A stretch of 51,786 nucleotides of DNA. Origin: Streptomyces sp. Ru73 (GTDB lineage Bacteria; Actinomycetota; Actinomycetes; Streptomycetales; Streptomycetaceae). Below are positions 48,555 through 51,786 of this stretch, piece after piece. Under the pieces are notes generated by a model. The model was not told where the DNA came from and ran no database searches. It saw only the letters and a program-made list of their open reading frames with translations. The stretch lies in contig NZ_PQSQ01000058.1 of NCBI RefSeq assembly GCF_002920575.1, positions 1-51,786 of the forward strand. Reading direction: 5' to 3'. Every line of letters begins with the position of its first letter. The stretch's first letter is position 1. Made by a program: the position numbers and the translations under genes.

Positions 48555-48937
48555 CCGTGCCTCCTCATGGGAAGTGCGCTCTGGACTCTCATGATCACCC
48601 CTCCCGCCCGTCCTGGCCACCCATTCGACAAGGTCGGTAGGACATCGTTTGGCGCGCGGGATGGCGCACGAGTGCCCGGAATCGCGAATTCCAAGGGCCT
48701 TACCGAGCGGCCCCGTCCGAGCGCCCGGAAGAACGGCCAGGTCAGGAGGTATACGACAGAACGGCGGCGGGCTCGTACCGGCGCACCGCCTCTCGTGCGG
48801 TGCGGCGCGCCGGGTACGAGCCGTTCTCACTCAGATGATGGATCACCCGTCGGCCGAATGATCCATACGGTGTTGATCACGGTGTCCCACGGCCCGTGCC
48901 GCGCCGTGCCGGGCACCGCGGCGGGCCGGAGCGGGCC
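48555..48937 (-). promoter_or_regulatory. Upstream region of gbn with GATC cluster
   Basis: This 383-base gap contains no gene. It holds an inverted repeat ATGGATCA (48838-48845) / TGATCCAT (48859-48866) and another GATC at 48875-48878. A further GATC is close to the start codon (48593-48596 region). A hairpin with GGCCC/GGGCC and GCCGCG/CGCGGC arms (48891-48927) probably terminates the ABC-F gene. Self-binding by Gbn is possible. Confidence 0.55.
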
Positions 48938-50536
48938 TCAGGCCAGCGCCACCAGATCCGCGTAATCCGGGCCCCACAGGTCCTCCACGCCGTCCGGCAG
49001 CAGGATGATCCGCTCCGGCTCCAGGGCGTCCACCGCACCCTCGTCGTGGGTCACCAGGACCACCGCGCCCTCGTACGTGCGCAGCGCCCCGAGGATCTCC
49101 TCGCGGCTGGCCGGGTCGAGGTTGTTGGTGGGCTCGTCCAGAAGGAGGACGTTGGCGGAGGAGACGACCAGGGTCGCGAGCGCGAGCCGGGTCTTCTCAC
49201 CGCCGGAGAGCACGCCCGCCGGCTTGTCCACGTCGTCGCCGGAGAACAGGAAGGAGCCCAGGGTCTTGCGGACCTCGACCAGGTCCAGGTCAGGAGCCGC
49301 CGAGCGCATGTTCTCCAGGACCGTGCGGTCCGGGTCGAGCGTCTCGTGCTCCTGCGCGTAGTAGCCGAGCTTGAGGCCGTGGCCGGGGGTGACCGTGCCG
49401 GTGTCCGGCTTCTCGGCCCCGGCGAGCAGCCGCAGCAGGGTCGTCTTGCCCGCGCCGTTCAGGCCGAGGATGACCACCCGGGAGCCCTTGTCGATGGCCA
49501 GGTCGACGTCGGTGAAGATCTCCAGCGAGCCGTACGACTTGGACAGGCCCTCCGCCGTGAGCGGGGTCTTGCCGCACGGCGCGGGCTTCGGGAAGCGCAG
49601 CTTGGCGACCTTGTCGGACTGGCGCACCTCCTCCAGGCCGGCCAGCAGCTTCTCGGCGCGCTTGGCCATGTTCTGCGCGGCGACGGTCTTGGTCGCCTTG
49701 GCGCGCATCTTGTCCGCCTGGGAGTTCAGCGCCGCCGCCTTCTTCTCGGCGTTGGCGCGCTCGCGCTTGCGGCGCTTCTCGTCGGCCTCGCGCTGCTGCT
49801 GGTACAGCTTCCAGCCCATGTTGTAGATGTCGATCGTCGACCGGTTGGCGTCCAGGTAGAACACCTTGTTGACGACGGTCTCGACGAGGTCCACGTCGTG
49901 GGAGATGACGATGAAGCCGCCGCGGTAGGTCTTGAGGTAGTCGCGCAGCCAGAGGATCGAGTCGGCGTCCAGGTGGTTGGTCGGCTCGTCCAGGAGCAGC
50001 GTGTCGGAGTCCGAGAAGAGGATCCGGGCCAGCTCGACGCGGCGGCGCTGACCACCGGAGAGGGTGTGCAGCGGCTGGCCGAGGACGCGGTCGGGCAGGC
50101 CGAGGCTGGCGCAGATGGTCGCGGCCTCCGCCTCGGCGGCGTACCCGCCCTTGGTCAGGAACTCCGTCTCCAGGCGCTCGTACTTCTTCATCGCGCGCTC
50201 GCGGGTGGCGCCCTTGCCGTTGGACATCCGGTCCTCGTTCTCGCGCATCTTGCGCAGGACCTCGTCCAGGCCGCGGGCGGAGAGCACCCGGTCGCGGGCC
50301 AGCACGTCCAGGTCGCCGGTGCGCGGGTCCTGCGGGAGGTAGCCGACCTCGCCGGACCGGGTGACCGTGCCCGCGGCGGGGATGCCCTCGCCGGCCAGCA
50401 CCTTGGTGAGGGTGGTCTTGCCCGCGCCGTTCCGGCCGACCAGGCCGATGCGGTCGCCCTTGGCGATGCGGAAGGAAGCGGACTCGATGAGGACTCGGGC
50501 GCCGGCGCGCAGCTCGAGACCGGAGGCGGTGATCAC
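48938..50536 (-). CDS. ABC-F family ATPase (ribosome-associated type)
   Basis: This 532-residue protein has two ABC ATPase domains joined by a charged helical linker and no membrane region, the ABC-F layout. Domain 1 has GRNGAGKTT, LSGGQRRRVELAR and LLLDEPTNHLD. The linker (about 235-310) contains QQREADEKRRKRERANAEKKA. Domain 2 has GLNGAGKTT, LSGGEKTRLALA and LLLDEPTNNLD. Such proteins act on the ribosome, in translation factor or antibiotic-protection roles. The GTG 50536 follows a GGAG. Upstream lies a seven-codon ORF (50636-50659), suggesting regulation by attenuation. Confidence 0.92.
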   Translation of the reverse strand: MITASGLELRAGARVLIESASFRIAKGDRIGLVGRNGAGKTTLTKVLAGEGIPAAGTVTRSGEVGYLPQDPRTGDLDVLARDRVLSARGLDEVLRKMRENEDRMSNGKGATRERAMKKYERLETEFLTKGGYAAEAEAATICASLGLPDRVLGQPLHTLSGGQRRRVELARILFSDSDTLLLDEPTNHLDADSILWLRDYLKTYRGGFIVISHDVDLVETVVNKVFYLDANRSTIDIYNMGWKLYQQQREADEKRRKRERANAEKKAAALNSQADKMRAKATKTVAAQNMAKRAEKLLAGLEEVRQSDKVAKLRFPKPAPCGKTPLTAEGLSKSYGSLEIFTDVDLAIDKGSRVVILGLNGAGKTTLLRLLAGAEKPDTGTVTPGHGLKLGYYAQEHETLDPDRTVLENMRSAAPDLDLVEVRKTLGSFLFSGDDVDKPAGVLSGGEKTRLALATLVVSSANVLLLDEPTNNLDPASREEILGALRTYEGAVVLVTHDEGAVDALEPERIILLPDGVEDLWGPDYADLVALA

Positions 50537-50635
50537 GGGGAAAGACTCCAGGGCAGGGTGGACGGCGAACGGACGGGCGGGAGAAGCCGCAACGCGGCGC
50601 GCTCGGCAGAGGGAGCGCGGACGGGCCTGCGCCGT

Positions 50636-50659
50636 CTAATGCACAAGGAGAATTGCCAT
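50636..50659 (-). CDS. Putative leader peptide MAILLVH upstream of the ABC-F gene
   Basis: On the minus strand a 24-base ORF encodes MAILLVH then TAG. Its ATG lies exactly six bases after a -10 box TAGACT (50666-50671), so the transcript would start at or next to the ATG and the peptide would be made from a leaderless message. The ABC-F start lies 99 bases after its stop. The interval can fold into a seven-base-pair hairpin CGCGCTC/GAGCGCG (50598-50619) and a five-base-pair hairpin right after the stop. Leader peptides of this kind control several ABC-F and erm resistance genes by ribosome stalling. Existence here is inference. Confidence 0.5.
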   Translation of the reverse strand: MAILLVH

Positions 50660-50886
50660 GGGACCAGTCTAACGGGGCTGTGCAAGCAGTTTTTTCCGCT
50701 GCCGCCTGCGCCGGAGCGGACCGGTCAGCCCGCTGCCGCCGGCGCCGGCGCGGACCGGCCGGGGGCTCCGGGGGCGCTCCCGGAGCGCCCGTGGAGCGGG
50801 TGTACTCCCAGGTCACATGGCGTTGTCGGACCCCACTGGCACACTGATGTGAGTCAGGACACACCGGCTCGCGAAGGGACCGCATC

Positions 50887-51312
50887 ATGTCCGCCACCCC
50901 GCCTCCCTCGATCTGCCCGACGCTCCTCTACCGCGACCCCAAGGCCGCGATCGAGCTCCTGACGACCGCCTTCGGCTTCACCAGGGGCGCGCTGTACGAG
51001 GACGAGACCGGCACCGTGCTGCACGCCGAGCTGTCCTACGGCAACGGCACGGTCATGCTCGGCGCGAAGGGCCGCGCCGGAGTCTTCGCCGAGACGATGG
51101 GCGACGCGGGCCCGACCGGTGTCTACGTCGTCGTCGGCGACGTCGACGCGCACCACGCGCGGGCCAGGGCCGCCGGCGCGGAGATCCTCGTCCCGCCCAC
51201 CGACCAGGAGTACGGCTCCCGCGACTACATGGCCCGCGACACCGAGGGCAACGTCTGGAGCTTCGGCACGTACGCCCCGTCGACCAGGGACGCCGACGGG
51301 ACGGAGAGCTGA
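50887..51312 (+). CDS. VOC family (glyoxalase-like) protein
   Basis: This 141-residue single-unit vicinal oxygen chelate protein has two beta-alpha-beta-beta-beta modules: ICPTLLYRDPKAAIELLTTAFGF with a strand HAELSYGNGTVMLG, and TGVYVVVGDVDAHHARARAAGAEI with GSRDYMARDTEGNVWSFGTY. Members include glyoxalases, dioxygenases and antibiotic-binding proteins. The DTEGNVWSFGTY end resembles the PhnB/YdeM-like group. The catalytic function is unknown. The start ATG 50887 is preceded by AAGGGA. It is divergent from the ABC-F leader. Confidence 0.88.
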   Translation: MSATPPPSICPTLLYRDPKAAIELLTTAFGFTRGALYEDETGTVLHAELSYGNGTVMLGAKGRAGVFAETMGDAGPTGVYVVVGDVDAHHARARAAGAEILVPPTDQEYGSRDYMARDTEGNVWSFGTYAPSTRDADGTES

Positions 51313-51786
51313 GGGAACGGAGGACTGAGGGGGCGACCGGGCGGGGTCCGTAGGCGGCAGGACGGAGCCCGTACGCGGCAGGAGCGGCCTCCCATACGCG
51401 GCCGGGCGGCCGGGGACGCGCTGCCGGACTGTCCGATGCACGCCGCCAGGCGGCCGTGTGCGTCACCGGAGGCCCGATGCGCGCTGCCGGACTGTCCGGT
51501 GCACGCCGCCAGGCGGCCCGATGCACGCTGCCGGACGGCCCAGTGCACGCTCCCGGGTGCCCGTGCGGGTCGCCGGGCACCGTCCCGTGCGCGCTGCCGG
51601 ACTGTCCGGTGCGCGCCGCCAGGCGGCCCGGTGCACGCTGCCGGACGGCCCAGTGCACGCTCCCGGGTGCCCGTGTGCGTCGCCGGGCACCGCCCCGTGC
51701 GCGCTGCCGGACTGTCCGGTGCGCGCCGCCAGGCGGCCCGATGCACGCTGCCGGACGGCCCAGTGCACGCTCCCGGGGGTGCCCGT
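51313..51786. repeat. 110-bp tandem repeat array reaching the right edge
   Basis: Units beginning GCGCTGCCGGACTGTCCG start at 51418 (short first unit of 63 bases), 51481, 51591 and 51701, giving an exact 110-base period, and continue past the window. Each unit contains GTGCACGC/GGCGGC blocks and a hairpin GGTGCCCG/CGGGCACC. The period is not a multiple of three and reading frames stay open in all three minus-strand frames only because of base composition, so I regard it as non-coding. Bases 51313-51417 hold related degenerate sequence. Confidence 0.85.

Noticed and set aside
50653..50672. Plus-strand mini-ORF ATG-GGA-CCA-GTC-TAA preceded by AAGGAG
   Set aside because: The spacing is good, but the four-residue peptide is antisense to the better supported MAILLVH leader and leads to no gene within 200 bases.
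51463..51768. Minus-strand repetitive protein in the 110-bp repeats
   Set aside because: The 110-base period is not divisible by three, frames stay open in all three phases, and there is no ribosome site. It is best explained by GC-rich non-coding repeats.

Overview
The window is high-GC DNA with GTG/TTG start codons, strong AGGAGG-type ribosome binding sites, large GC-rich bidirectional terminators, a streptophobe-family membrane protein and a tandem-promoter rRNA leader. Together these point to a Streptomyces chromosome. From memory, the order serB - fabG/fabI - tldD/tldE - tyrS - moaA - acetate permease - S8 protease - enoyl-CoA hydratase - gbn - ABC-F matches the conserved core of Streptomyces chromosomes (the SCO1800-1840 neighbourhood of S. 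coelicolor). I see no phage, insertion sequence, CRISPR array, tRNA or biosynthetic cluster. This is mostly core chromosome.

Layout. 1-562: minus-strand leader and four promoters of an rRNA operon whose 16S gene lies off the left edge. 559-4778: alkyladenine glycosylase, Spo0M, a PEBP-family protein, an HNH nuclease and a TauE-type exporter. 4909-8224: SPFH/NfeD pair, an ABC ATPase and a hypothetical protein. 8225-8692: duplicated non-coding repeats. 8700-11946: two-component system and a secreted lytic transglycosylase. 12055-16574: FHA-ABC transporter and streptophobe protein. 16713-21367: SerB, SixA, two microproteins, an MFS exporter and its divergent FadR-type regulator. 21663-27879: FabI/FabG, TldD/TldE and TyrS. 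28020-32638: small membrane proteins, MoaA and the acetate symporter with its DUF485 partner. 33181-36283: S8 protease, lysoplasmalogenase and an AGMO-like hydroxylase. 36387-39125: an unknown two-gene operon and an amidohydrolase. 39546-44523: DEDDh-BRCT exonuclease, Cys-rich protein, SURF1, GH15 and an atypical SDR. 44584-47227: a five-gene Asp23/AmaP envelope-stress operon. 47425-51312: enoyl-CoA hydratase, the nucleoid protein Gbn, an ABC-F ATPase with a possible leader peptide, and a VOC protein. 51418 to the right edge: a 110-bp tandem repeat.

The most interesting signals are: (i) a 7-codon, apparently leaderless ORF (MAILLVH) in the ABC-F leader, suggesting ribosome-mediated attenuation; (ii) an alkylglycerol-monooxygenase-like gene overlapping a lysoplasmalogenase gene, suggesting ether-lipid turnover; (iii) an unknown two-gene operon with matching His/Asn/Gln-rich tails and its own nested dyad; (iv) a GATC cluster upstream of gbn; (v) two genes (TauE, Cys-rich protein) whose start codon abuts a perfect hairpin containing the ribosome binding site; and (vi) twin CCCCTATATAGGGG palindromes between a sensor kinase and a transglycosylase gene.

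All calls come from reading the sequence and recalled family knowledge. No searches or folding calculations were run.
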